Of a DNA stretch of 64,000 bases, positions 11,990 through 22,490 are shown in pieces (the stretch's first letter is position 1; each line of letters opens with the position of its first letter). A program made the position numbers and the translations under genes. The notes under the pieces were generated by a model. The model was not told the origin of the DNA. It did no database searches and was given only the letters and a program-made list of their open reading frames with translations. The DNA comes from Onthophagus taurus (lineage: Eukaryota; Arthropoda; Insecta; Coleoptera; Scarabaeidae), in NCBI RefSeq assembly GCF_036711975.1, contig NC_091972.1, positions 24,495,001 through 24,559,000 of the forward strand, in the 5' to 3' direction.

Positions 11990-12288
11990 TCTTTATGGTT
12001 AAGAATTCTCGACTTTTTCGAGGTATATCCATGGAATTTTAATATATCCGTATTTTCGTTGTATCGAAAACAGGTCTTCAACATTGAATATTCACACCAC
12101 ACACTAGCAGGTGATTGCAGTTTTTCGGAGCGTTCCACCATGTACGCCACTCCATTTTCCGTCAACTCTGTTGCGTTTCTTCTTTGCATCCAATCTTTGA
12201 AATAAGTGTATGTACCTTCATAACGCTTTTGAGATTTGAAGGGCAATAAATTCTCACAAGCAGCGTTCGCAATTTCTTCAATATCCAT
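11990..12288 (-). pseudogene. Tyrosine-recombinase-like (Crypton-type) N-terminal fragment
   Basis: On the minus strand the frame from the ATG at 12286-12288 reads MDIEEIANAACENLLP, then YEGTYTYFKDWMQ and WCEYSMLKTCF. This is the helical core-binding part of the Crypton/tyrosine-recombinase-like proteins common in insect genomes, with the pattern 'Y...Y..F..W', 'A.....Y', 'S.W..YSMLK' (family knowledge). The catalytic C-terminal half with the R..H..R..Y residues is absent; the frame runs into repeat sequence. It is a relic, possibly the 5' exon of the family C element. Confidence 0.6.
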
Positions 12289-12492
12289 CTTCCTTTCACC
12301 GTAAAGCACGTATCAAGTTTTGAAATTTTTATTTGTTTGTGAAAATACCTACGATTTCTAAATTTTTTGAGTTATACCTTTTCAATTAAAAGCCTTCTAT
12401 TTCATTTTAGTTTTAATAACCTGAACAAAAAAAAAATTTAACCAACACGTGCGCCTCCCGCTTCAAACATTTTTTAAACTTTATTCAAAGCT

Positions 12493-12770
12493 ATTGTGGT
12501 GAAATTAATCCGAAAACATCCAATGTTCCATACGATAATGTTCTCTCTTGATCTGTGGCACTCTCGTTGACGGTAAATATTTCTCTTAACTTACTAAAAT
12601 TTACAAAATGGCTCATGTTTCTTTTCCCTTTTTATTAATTGTAATATTTTTTACTAATTGCAATATTTTTTACTAATTATATTATTTTTACTAATTGTAA
12701 TATTTTTTACTAATTGTAATACTTTTTCTCTCTCCTACCTCTTATCAGTCAGCTGAAACATTGTTGCACC
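12493..12770 (+). repeat. Left inverted arm (first part)
   Basis: This is the inverse of 17310-17587 with few differences. Inside are about five copies of a 17-20 bp unit 'ttactaattgtaatatttt' (12640-12725); the right arm has fewer. The arm continues on the far side of the hAT at 15446, after the duplicated 8-bp target. Confidence 0.8.
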
Positions 12771-15445
12771 TAGTGATGTAAAGGGTAATATTACCGAGGA
12801 AATGTTACCGGTAATTTTGGTAATATTACCGCAACATCAGTAACATTGGAAATATTGTTTTTTTTTTCGCTCTATACTCTAATTTATTTATCCAGCTGTA
12901 CATGGCGTCACTGTCGCCGCGCGGCTGCACATATCGATCGGGGAATACCCGAAATCTAACTTGTGACAATTCCATGGTTCCCCGTGGCCCGCGGCAAGCG
13001 ATATTTTGTAAACAATCTTCATCATAATTAGTGACATTATTGTTATAAAAGGTGTTGTTTGTAACTATCAGTGCGATTCCTATTAAATAACTAATTGTTT
13101 TGCCTTGTTATGTGATATTTGAACTGGTAAGTCTAGATATTTTTAAGTTGAGCTCTTCCCGAAATGAATGATGTTTATTTTGTAGTTACGATAATATGGT
13201 TAAGCCGAAGAATGATGTTGGAGGTACTACGATCTTAAAGATAAAGACAACTATTTCTGTAAATATTGTAAAACGTCTTTTAAAAGAAATGCTACCAGAC
13301 AATTCCAACATTTGCTAAAATGTGTCAAAATATCTGAAAATGTAGTACAAATTCTTAAAAAAGGGAAATTACCTATAATAAATGTTTCCAGTAGTAACAA
13401 TAACACCACGCCAAGTTCAACCGAGGTATTAGAAGATAGTGATGCTGATGATACTGATACTACCTCTCAGCAGGGGCAGGGAGAATCTTTAAATTCAGAA
13501 ATGGCTTCACTAGTCAGGCCTGTGTCTTCATCAGCTAGTTCTTCATTTTCAAGTACTAATAAAGCATCAAAGGGTACAATTTCTTCGTATTTTGATAACA
13601 TGTGCTCTCAAGAAAACAATAAGATTGATGAAATACTCGCAAGGGCTATTTATGTCTCAGGAGCCCCCTTAGATATGACAACGAAAAAAGTATGGTTAGA
13701 TGTATTCAAAGCAATAAGATGCGCATATAAACCACCCTCTCGTTACCAGTTGTCAAATCCACTCCTCGAATCCGAGTACACTAGAGTAAAAGCTGCAGTT
13801 TCTTTAAAAATTAGTGAAGCACCTATCTTAAGCCTACAAATGGATGGATGGTCAAATTGCAGAAATGACTCTATATCTAATTTTGTTATTAATACACCTC
13901 TTCCGGTATTTTACAAATCAATACACACCAAAAATAACAGACATTAAGCAACATTTTTGGCCTCAGAAATTGAAAAAGTGTTGAAAGAATTAGGAGCTTC
14001 AAATTTTCTAGCTATTGTCACTGACAACGGAGCTAACATAAAAAAGGCTCGTGAAATAGTTAGCAGCAAGTACGATTACATTACTAATTATGGTTGTATT
14101 TGCCACGGTCTAAACCTTCTGGTTGAAGACTTCTTGAAATTAGACCATTTTTAAAATTTTAAAAAGAACAATTTCAATTGTATCTGAGCTGAAAAATTCG
14201 CAGATTTTACATGCAACGTTTGAAAAAATCCAGTTGGACAAAACGGGGCGATACATCTCTTTAAAATTGCCGGTGAAAACAAGATGGGTTCCTTTGTTTG
14301 TTGTCTAAAAAGCTTTTTGGACACTAAACATTCATTAAAAAGTTTAGCAGTTGATGATAGCCCAGATATTTCTGATGTTCCTTCATCAAATACTCAAGTA
14401 CATACATCAAGTAAGACTTCTTCTTCAAAACGAATTTTGGTTACAAATAGAAGCAACTTATGACTTGTTCCAGCCAATCACTAAGTGGATAACGATTTTT
14501 GAAGCTAACGGGCTAACAATCTCAAAAGAGTTTATCTGCTTTTTTGAAATAAGATCTATATTATGTGACAAAGTATCAAATTTATCTATTACTATGTTGG
14601 AATACCAGAAAATGTGTTCAATTCTTGAAAAACGACAAAATAAATGTTTAAAACCCGTTCATCTTGCTGCTTACCTATTAGAATCAAATCAACGCGGCAA
14701 CAATTTAACTGAAGATGAAAATTTAATTGCAACGGAGTTCGTCTATGAAACTGCAAGGCGTCATCCAAAGTATTCTTCACAAGTAGATCTTATTATAGAA
14801 GCACTCGCACTGTACAAAATTAGAGGTAATAATTTTGCTAAGGAATTCGTTATTTCCAGCGAAAAATGTATGTCTGGACCTGTTTGGTGGGCAGGAATTT
14901 GCTCCAGTTCTAAAATAAGTAGGTTGGCTGTAGACATTTTAAATTTACCATCGTCAACAGTCGCAACCGAAAGAACCTTTAGTACTTACGGATTTATTCA
15001 TCGGCAAAGAAGAAACAGACTTACCGTGAAGAGGGCCGGAAAACTAACTTATATTGCCCATAATTATAATTTACTAAATGAAGACGATCATTCAAAAATA
15101 GTAGAAGCTACTGAAGAAGAAATAGAAAAAGAAGATATTCGTTTCGAAGTTATAGACTTTACTTAATTAACGAAAGAGAAAGAAGATTCAGATGACAAGG
15201 TTGGGGATGATGAGGATGATGAGGATGATTTACCATTATCCACTCTATTACATAGTCCATTGCGACTCTGACTAGTTTAAAAAACGTTCTTGTTGTTTTT
15301 CGTAATGTTTTTACAGTTGTGAAATAAAAAAAACTTGTATTACTTAAAAAGCTGTTTTTTACAAATTACCAATGTTACCGTAATATTACGTAACATTACC
15401 GGTAATATTACCGATTTTTAAATTACCGGTAATTTTACATCACTA
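12771..15445 (+). mobile_element. hAT transposon with exact 8-bp target duplication
   Basis: The termini are inverted: 'tagtgatgtaaa' (12771) and 'tttacatcacta' (ending 15445). The 8-bp duplication 'gttgcacc' flanks it at 12763-12770 and 15446-15453. Length is 2675 bp. Subterminal regions are rich in the 'ggtaatattaccg' palindrome at both ends. It encodes a BED/hAT transposase, now broken. The clean duplication and readable frames suggest a fairly recent insertion. Confidence 0.93.
13196..15166 (+). pseudogene. hAT transposase (BED finger, DUF659-like, hATC), broken
   Basis: The first ATG at 13196 is in a different frame from the rest. The BED-type zinc finger is readable at about 13246-13323 (FCKYCK..FKRN, then HLLKC), followed by an acidic, Ser-rich linker. 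A DUF659-like segment follows (LQMDGWSNCRNDSI; after a stop at 13945, AIVTDNGANIKKA and CICHGLNLLVEDF). The region around 14155-14440 has stops and frameshifts. The last frame (14434-15166) contains the RNase-H-fold end and the hATC dimerisation block, WWAGICSSS..LAVDILNLPSSTVATERTFS. At least three lesions, so it is inactive unless introns explain some of them. Confidence 0.85.
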
Positions 15446-15495
15446 GTTGCACCGAATTATCCTGTTTTAATAAAAATAAAACATTTATCATCGTA

Positions 15496-16686
15496 AAGAG
15501 AAAAAAAGCTCTATCAAATGAGCATAACGAAAGGGTACATTGTCATTTAAAAAACTTAAAGTGTTATTCGTTGCTTGTTTGTTTTCTGAAATAAAAACAA
15601 TTGAATGATTTCTTATTATCGCAAATAAAATATTAAACAACTTTTGTATAAAATGTTTTTTTATGAAGTTGATATTTACCAAGATATATACTATATTCCA
15701 TACATAATGGGCACCTGTATGAGGAATAAGTCCTCTAGTCTTACCAATTATCATTGTAGAATATAAAGTGTAATAAAACAAAAACGTAAAAGAAAGATGA
15801 AAAATTCGACAAAAAGTAAAAATTAAATTTCAAAGGTTAAATGTCATTCTTGCGTGAAGCGCTAAGAACGACCACTGAGGTGAAGATGAAGGTTGAACTT
15901 GAATGTAAGAAAATTGGAGGGGTGAGAAACGTGAAAAATAAGGAAACTATATAAGAAATATGAATTTAAATGAATTTAATAAATTGTCTGTAATTATTTA
16001 TCTCTGTGTTGTCATTCATTATTAATACAGCATGAAGTATCATCGACCAACAACGTGAACAGCAATAGAAAAAATTTTATTCGGATTTTCGGTCAGCAGG
16101 AATTAAAAGTAAAACAACTTTTTAAAATCGCTAATATTTCGATTGTTAAAATTACAATCTTCTTCAGAGCATTTTATTGCTAAAAGATATTATAAGAAAA
16201 AACATAAGTCAAGCCACCATATTTAAAAAAAAAACAAAAATTTAACTTACTTGTAATTCGAAGTGGCGTAAAATCTCGGAAAACGTCAAAAATGAATTGA
16301 TCAAAAACATTATTAAAATTTAAAATTCAAAATACACATTAAAATTGAAAAATGAAATATCAAAAAGTTATTAATAAAACGTGGAACAAATAGACGCAAA
16401 ATGCACGACTGTCAAATGTAAAAAGGGAAAACCCATTTTTGGAGCGAGAACACGATTCCCAAAACTTTTAAGATATACAGGCTGTTTCAAATTCGATGTC
16501 CGAATAGGCTAACTCGGAAACTATAAAAGTTAGAAAAAAAGTAGCATGATCTCATTTTTTGAGAAACTACTAATGCCGAAAGCCTCACACCGCTATCGTC
16601 TTTTGTTTTTCTCCTAGAGGCAAAAATTGAAAATATTATAAAACCAACAAGTGCAATTATCTTGGTTATTATTATTAGGTGGAGTA
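15496..16686. other. Interior of the Penelope-like element: non-coding, with a dispersed repeat
   Basis: AT-rich sequence without a supported gene. It holds a hammerhead-like motif (16136-16167) and, at about 16480-16640, a block 'gatgtccgaataggctaac..ctatcgtcttttgtttttc'. That block recurs in reverse at about 47145-47300 and partly at 7160-7290. These blocks look like ends of another non-autonomous transposon family ('tacagg.tgt' ends). Confidence 0.45.
16136..16167 (-). ncRNA. Hammerhead-like motif, copy 1
   Basis: The minus strand reads CTGAAGA, one base, then GATTGT / 7-nt loop / ACAATC, then GAAAT. This matches the CUGANGA..GAAA core spacing of hammerhead ribozymes. Compared with the canonical fold, there is one extra base before stem II. 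Copies at 23632-23655 and 63808-63834 have the same core with different stem bases that still mostly pair. Such motifs are known from Penelope-like elements. Activity is unproven. Confidence 0.4.
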
Positions 16687-17253
16687 TTATAACTCAGACA
16701 TTATATGGACATGAGACTCCGGTAAAATAGGTTTTATGAATTCAAAATGTTTTTTATTATTATTGGTATTAAATTGTTTATGACTGTTATGTCTATTTCT
16801 TACAGTATGAAAATTATTTAGTTTATCCTTTGCCAATCTTTCCAGTTTTTGTTGTTTTGTTTTCTTACTTTTCATTGTGTGGTAGAGTACTTCTTCATTG
16901 AATCTTCGGGTTATTTCATCAAATTCTATTGGATGTAGGGTTGTTGATAATTTTCTGTGTATACATTTTAGGAGTGATTCTTGCTGGGAAAGTCTTTTAT
17001 ATTGTATTTTGATGTTCTTCTTTATCAATGTACGCTCAATGTCCTCCTGTTGATTCTTAAATATTTTTGGCACCTTGATTTTGAATACTTTCGGTGTGAC
17101 GTTATGATGAATGGCTGCATGTAGGAAATTAATGGTGTCTTTGGTGTTCTCTCGTGTTTTCATGGCACTTCTCATAGTTCGAATCCAAACGGATAACTCC
17201 GCATTAAGCAATTTGGAAATTTGTGATTCAATGTTCATCGTAAAAATTATCAA
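16687..17253 (-). pseudogene. Lysine-rich protein fragment, Penelope-like N-terminal region (tentative)
   Basis: A 188-residue frame starts just inside the right arm. It is basic and helical. A block INFLHAAIHHNVTPKVFKIKVP resembles the 'FL..C....V.PK...IK' segment that precedes the RT in Penelope-like elements, and the following KRLSQQESLL..IHRKLS fits the helical linker. No reverse transcriptase follows: the frame stops at 16687 and unrelated repeat DNA begins. If correct, the element is truncated or internally deleted. An unrelated TE protein is possible. Confidence 0.4.
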
Positions 17254-17265
17254 TTAAAAGCCAGT

Positions 17266-17587
17266 TATTTACGATGATAAATGATTTATTTTTATTAAAA
17301 CAGGATAATTCGGTGCAACAATGTTTTACCTGATAATCCATCCTTTATCAAGCACAACTATAAGAGGTAGCAGAGAGAAAAAATGTTACAATTAGTAAAA
17401 ATAATATAATTAGTAAAAAATATTACAATTAATAAACAGGAAAAAAAAACAGGAAAAAGAAACATGACCCATTTTGTAAATTTTAGTAAATTAAGAGAAA
17501 TATTTACCGTCAACGAGAGTGCCACAGATCAAGAGAGAATATTATCGTATGGAACATTGGATGTTTTCGGATTAATTTCACCACAAT
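17266..17587 (-). repeat. Right inverted arm of the Penelope-like element
   Basis: Inverse copy of the left arm. On the minus strand it contains 'cttgataaaggatgga' followed by 'ttatcaggtaaaacattg', where the left arm has a shortened 'cagtcagctgaaacattg'. This segment could be a decayed hammerhead-like core ('TGATAA..AAAC'). It ends a few bases before the start codon of the 16687-17253 frame. Confidence 0.75.
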
Positions 17588-17880
17588 AGGAAATAGTACT
17601 TGAAAGGTGACATCCTCCATGTTTAAAATAGAAGTGATGTGTTTTAGCGGTGTGAAAACAGCACGCCAAACATAGCACTCCATTTCAACGAGATCACTCG
17701 GTATACTGTGAAGTCGGTTTCACACACTCCAATTTGTAAACAACAAAACTACAGAAAATTCGACGATTATATTGATTCCAAAGATCGATCAATTTGAAAC
17801 ACAGCAATAAATACAATTGAAAAATTAGCGTAAATAAATTGTATTGCTCCGATTTCGTAAAGGTTGTCTTACCCTTATAT

Positions 17881-18240
17881 TAAAAATTATAGCCCTGTAT
17901 TAACGACGGCAGTCCCCAAAGATCTGATAGTTGCTAAATATACCGAAACATACCACCTGTCGAATAGCGTGGCCAGATTTACTTGCTCTGACTTCCTAAG
18001 GGCTCTTTTATTCACCCCCATATTAAAAAAAATCGCCCTGTGTTAACGATGGCAGTCCCCAAAGATCTGATAATTGCTAAATATATCGAAACATACCACC
18101 TGTCGAATACCGTGGCCAGATTTACACGCTCTGAGTTCCTAAGGGCTCTTTTAATTACCCCCATATTAAAAAAATTCGCCCTGTGTTAAGGACGGCAGTC
18201 CCAAAAAATCTAATAGTGGCTAAATATACTAAAACATCCC
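17881..18240 (+). repeat. Tandem array, 143-bp unit (left arm of foldback)
   Basis: The unit marker 'ggcagtcccc' occurs at 17908 and 18051 and as 'ggcagtccca' at 18193, so the period is 142-143 bp. Each unit also carries 'cgtggccagatttac' and 'cctaagggctctttta'. About 2.5 units. Confidence 0.85.
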
Positions 18241-18889
18241 ACGTTTTTATACTTTATATTTTTATGCTGAGCATTATTGCTATTCGTTGCTAACACAAAT
18301 ATATTTCATGATACCTAGCGTTTATTAAGCTTTGTATTGTTGCCAAATATAACCAATTATTTTAATTATTACAGTTCGCAAAATTCCTGATATTGTATAA
18401 GTAGAGTCTTATCTTTATAAGTTAATTTTCGTATGATAACTAAAAATAAAAGTCAAGATAAAAGTTTACAATGTATATATTTTTAAATGTAAAATTATAA
18501 AAAAACGTTTCAATGAATGTATAAAATAAAATGCATTCTACAGGGAAATCTAAGTTAAATAACTAAAAAAATTTGAAACAAATATCAACGGCAGATATAA
18601 AGTTGGTAAACTTAAACCTACTGTCATCAAAATAAACAGCAATTTCTGTAATACAGTCGTCCACACCAAGATCCGGAATTACAATACGGCTATAAAAGAT
18701 CCTTAACAATAGAAGAGGCAATAGTTTTATGATGGTGTACATAAACAAGTCATAAATAAAGAGGTATCTTTTGGGTTCACACAAATCAGGCACGGCATAA
18801 GCAACTTTTTTGTAATGTCACACATTTTATTATTCATTAGAAGAATCAGACAGTAATGAAGAAGTCCTTTCCGATAGTGATGAAGTTAG
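18241..18889. other. Spacer of the foldback element
   Basis: AT-rich. One minus-strand frame (18563-18793, 76 residues, containing LCEPKRYLFIYDLFMYTIIK and VDDCITEIAVYFDDS) might be a relic of an element-coded protein. I recognise no family, and a gene is not claimed. Confidence 0.35.
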
Positions 18890-19700
18890 AGCAAGTAAAT
18901 CTGGCCACGCTATTCGACAGGTGGATGTTTTGATATATTTAGCAACTATCAGATCTTTGGGGACTGCCGTCGTTAACACAGGGCGATTTTTTTTAATATG
19001 GGGGTGAATAAAAGAGCCCTTAGGAAGTTAAGCAAGTAAATCTGGCCACGCTATTCGACAGAGGCGATGTTTTAGTGAATTTAGCAACAATCAGATTTTT
19101 GGGGACTGCCGTCGTTAACACTGGGCGATTTTTTTTTAATATGGGGGTGAATAAAAGAGCCCTTAGGAAGTTAGAGCAAGTAAATCTGGCCACGCTATTC
19201 GATAGAGGCGATGTTTTAGTGTATTTAGCAACAATCAGATTTTTGGGGACTGCCGTCGTTAACACAGGGCGAATTTGTATAATATGGGGGTGAATAAAAG
19301 AGCACTTAGGAAGTCAGAGCAAGTAAATCTGACCCCGCTATTCGACAGGCGGGATGTTTCGGTATATTTAGCAACTATCAGATCTTTGGGGACTGCCGTC
19401 GTTAATACAGAGCGAATTTTTTTAATATGGGGGTGAATTAAAGGAGCCCTTAGGAAGTCAGAGCAAGTAAATCTGGCCACGCTATTCGACAGGGGCGATG
19501 TTTAGGTATATTTAGCAACTATCGGATTTTTGGGGACTGCCGTCGTTACCACAGGGCGATTTTTTTTAATATCGATGTGAATAAAAGAGCCCTTAGGAAG
19601 TCAGAGCAAGTAAATATGGCCGCTCTATTCGACAGCTGGGATGTTTTGGTATATTTAGCAACTATCAGATCTTTGGGGCTGCCGCCGTTAACACAGGGCT
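18890..19700 (-). repeat. Tandem array, 143-bp unit (right arm of foldback)
   Basis: Marker 'ggggactgcc' at 18959, 19101, 19245, 19388 and 19532, and a variant at about 19674, gives periods of 142-144 bp. Six units are inverted relative to 17881-18240. Frames through the array are only repeat translations. Confidence 0.9.
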
Positions 19701-19983
19701 ATAACTTTTAATATGAGGGTAAGACAGCCTTTACGAAATCGGAGCAAGACAATTTATTTACGCTAATTTTTCAATTGTATTCAATGCTCTGTTTCAAATT
19801 GATCGACTCTTTGGAATCAATATAATAGTCGAATTTTCTGTAGTTTTGTTCTTTACAATTTGGCGAGTGTAAAACCGACCTCACTGTATACCGGGTGATC
19901 TCGCTGAAATGGCGTGCTATGTTTGGCGTGCTGTTTTCACACCGATATGTTTTTGAATTCTGGCTATAAACCTGTTACAGTTA

Positions 19984-20184
19984 GGGTCCTTCCAAAATAT
20001 TTATAACTGCATTTGCCAAGCCTGCCTTTACACCTGCTTTCAAAATTGACCAAGCGTGTTCAATTAGCTTTAGCATTGCACTGTAAGGACTTAGCTTTAC
20101 AAGTTTATGATGAAGAAATTGTTGTTCTTCAAACACTTGTTCAAAACCACAATGGCAAGGAGCATTATCAATGACGAAAGCCAC
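19984..20184 (-). pseudogene. IS630/Tc1-like DDE transposase fragment
   Basis: The minus-strand frame reads FVIDNAPCHCGFEQVF, then LVKLSPYSAML and IEHAWSILKAGVK. The blocks 'DNAPCH', 'L..YS.MLNPIE..WS..K' are the second and third catalytic-residue regions of Tc1/IS630-like transposases, and here the usual NPIE is altered to KLIE. It is a C-terminal fragment of about 60 residues with no start, lying directly outside the foldback element. Confidence 0.7.
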
Positions 20185-20189
20185 TGAAC

Positions 20190-20883
20190 ATTACCTATCT
20201 TGAGGTGTCCTTAAGCGTTGCCTAATAAACACATTAGCCTTTTTTCTTTTAAATGACCCCTCTTTAATTCATGATAAATCAATACGAAGCTACTGATACA
20301 TCAGATAAGATGTCTTATATCTCTAAACAATCTCATTTCATAAAATTAACGGTTACGGAGGAACAATAATTTTTTCTTAACGTTACTTCTAACAGACGTC
20401 AATTTCAAGACGAGAATTTGAACAATTTTTATCTCAGAAACTATTCAACCGGGAATCTTAAAATTTGGTATAAGCGAACCTCAAACATTTCCTTATAACC
20501 TCAAAAAAATTCATTTCTCAAATCCCAACCGTTTTAGAAAACACAATCTTTTTCGTTAACCGCTCTCAACGTTTCACACCACATTTACGTAGTTTTTCAT
20601 AAGATATTTAATTTTAAATCCTTTTGAAGCTTAATGAGTACACATTCCTTAAAACTAAAGGATCGTTATCGCTCTGAAAGTAAAAAGTTAATTACTTCAA
20701 AAATGTATTTTTCCATTTCTTTAGTTATTTTTCACTTAAAAAAAGATGTCTTTTTAAGTGTTTTTTTCAAACAATTTATAAGTTATTTCCTCTATGTATA
20801 AATTCAAAAACTTTAAAGTGCTTTTTGCGCCTATCTTCGTAACTTAAAAAAACTTGGAAAACCACATTAAACTTGGTAGTATA
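20190..20883. other. Intergenic DNA upstream of the 93-residue gene
   Basis: No supported gene or repeat. The last few hundred bases presumably contain the promoter of the gene that starts at 20884, but I see no clear TATA or Inr element. Confidence 0.4.
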
Positions 20884-21220
20884 ATGAGTGACAAAGATAT
20901 TTTAGAAAAAATTAAAGCTTTTCTTGAAAATCAAGATATTCATCAAAACATAACCTCAAATAATTTACAGGTAACTTTCAGTTATAAGAGAACATACTTA
21001 AATGCTTAAAATAAAATTGTTTTAGATGGTTGAAAACACAACTCATAGACCAGACTTTACCATTAATAACCAAAATATTGATGATATTGTACAAAATATG
21101 TTAACGACTTTTATGCAAGAATTAAACCATATTAAACAGGATTTTGAGAATAAAATGGAAAAAATGATGCTGGAGTTAATATCTAAAACTGAGTATGGAA
21201 AAATTCAAAACGATAAATAA
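20884..21220 (+). CDS. Small helical protein, function unknown (two exons, 93 residues)
   Basis: Exon 1 is 20884-20970 and exon 2 is 21026-21220, with a 55-bp intron starting GTAACT and ending 'ttgttttag'; both exons are in phase 0. The protein begins MSDKDILEKIKAFLENQDI. Its second half (IDDIVQNMLTTFMQELNHIK, then EMMLELI-type heptads) looks like a coiled coil. There is no signal peptide, no membrane segment and no cysteine. A poly(A) signal is present about 15-35 bp after the stop. The stop is 47 bp from the stop of the convergent lipocalin-like gene. I do not recognise the family. The short intron and clean frame argue for a real host gene. Confidence 0.6.
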
Positions 21221-21267
21221 AATTGATTTAATTTGAATAAATCAATAAAATACTAAACTAATAACTT

Positions 21268-21895
21268 TTATTTGATTATAATTTTAAACAATTTTAACGC
21301 CATTACAAGATGTATCGAATTATAATTAAAAAGCGTCTCTTTACAACGTTTTAAATCTGGCACCGAATCCATTGTTGTACTTGTGTTTCTAACCCAAAAT
21401 TGCAATTCATTGTTTGCTAAACCAAGTACTCCGTAATTATTACAATCCAATGATACAATATGAAGAATACTACTTCCTAAAATTATTAAAAATGATTCAA
21501 TTTCTTTTAATTTTAATCAATTTATCATTAGTATTTATGTAATGAACCATATTTGGATCTCTATCACCGGTTATTGTTATTTTAAACACTTTTTCACCTG
21601 GTTTTTTAATAAAATCAACGGCTTTAAGTCTCGAAGGTCCAATTTGAGTTATTTTACTTGTTACGCAGCAATCGTCGCATTTCAATGAAGAGGCAGATAA
21701 GTACCAAGTATTCCAACACTAAATAATAAAAAATTATTATAAAGAATGGAAATGACGACTTTCTTAAATTTATTATACCTTGGCATTAATATATTGAGCT
21801 AAAGCTGGTAAAGGTGTTGTGCAATCCTCGGGAAAAGAACATTGCACTAAACCAATAACAAATAAAATTGTTGTTCAAATCTGTTTAAACCACAT
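21268..21895 (-). CDS. Lipocalin-like secreted protein, in-frame TGA in signal peptide
   Basis: Minus-strand exons read from splice signals: 21895-21779, 21718-21568, 21476-21268; frames join (phases 0 and 1) to 158 codons. The N-terminus MWFKQI, a TGA codon (21877-21875), then TTILFVIGLVQC looks like a signal peptide broken by a stop. Then PEDC..P..A....KCWNTWY (resembling the lipocalin N-terminal W motif), CCVTSKITQIGPS, a beta-rich KVFKITITG, then ILHIVSLDCNNYGVL, as in the last strands of insect apolipoprotein-D-like lipocalins. Several cysteines fit a disulfide-rich extracellular fold. The TGA may be a sequencing error, a polymorphism or a real inactivation; translation could also start elsewhere. 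Family assignment is moderate. Confidence 0.5.
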
Positions 21896-22490
21896 TTTGT
21901 TATAAATGTTTAATCGGACTGATTAAAAGATTTAATTTCAATTTCTTTTAAAGCTGCTTGAGGTTTTAATTAGGAGAATTCTTTAAAAACAAAAACGGTT
22001 CGTTATTGTTTTTAAAAACAATAAAAAGCATACTTTCCGTTATTTTTAGTAATTTTTTAGTGATATAACACCAAACAACGTATACAAACATTCATCGTAT
22101 CGTTTCCACAATGTCCGTTTTTTAAATGTGAGTTTTATGAAGCTGTTAAACAAAATTCTGGGTATGCTCTGATTGTAAAAACGAAGGAGATGGAAAATAT
22201 TCTGAAGATGCCAATGAATCGTTCGAGCTCCTTGAGCACACATTTTCCTGAATCAAAAGTCTGTCCTAATGCAGACGCACATCCCAAAGTGATGGATATC
22301 ATCCGGATATCAAGCCCTTAGAAACACCTGGAAGGGGTGGAATTCTGCCTATCTTTCCGGAAAAAGGTATAGAAGACCAACTCCCAGTAATAATATAAGC
22401 TTCCACATTTGGGACCTAAAGCTATAGGTCCCAAAGGTGGAAGGCATTCAAACGCCGATCCCTAGGCATAAAGGCCAATTGGCCTAACTT
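21896..22490. other. Intergenic DNA
   Basis: No supported gene. The lipocalin-like gene's promoter should lie here on the minus strand. From about 22260 the base composition rises and the sequence is probably already the 5' part of the decayed LINE at 22490-23440. Confidence 0.35.

Larger units (their letters stand above)
12493..17587 (-). mobile_element. Inverted-arm element, probably Penelope-like, interrupted by a hAT
   Basis: Arms of about 320 bp are inverted copies. The left arm is 12493-12770 continued at 15446-15495 (split by the hAT insertion); the right arm is 17266-17587. Both start, reading inward, 'attgtggtgaaattaatccg' and include 'gttgcaccgaattatcctg'. The arms carry short tandem units of 'ttactaattgtaatatttt'. 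Penelope-like retroelements can have inverted pLTRs, and the ORF just inside the right arm (16687-17253) resembles their N-terminal region. The class assignment is inference: no RT or GIY-YIG domain is left. Confidence 0.5.
17648..19944. mobile_element. Foldback element with arms made of 143-bp tandem units
   Basis: Outer ends match as inverted repeats: 'cggtgtgaaaacagcacgcc' at 17648 and 'ggcgtgctgttttcacaccg' ending at 19944. Next comes a shared unique arm of about 230 bp (17650-17880 versus 19700-19940). Then tandem units follow, about three on the left (to about 18240) and six on the right (about 18890-19700), in opposite orientation. A 650-bp unique spacer lies between. The architecture matches FB-like foldback transposons. 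No transposase is recognisable. Confidence 0.75.

Noticed and set aside
17864..19480. Several frames with repeated 'VPKDLIVAKYTET' and 'NSVARFTCSDFL' peptides
   Set aside because: All are translations of the 143-bp tandem unit of the foldback element, and frames break at unit boundaries.
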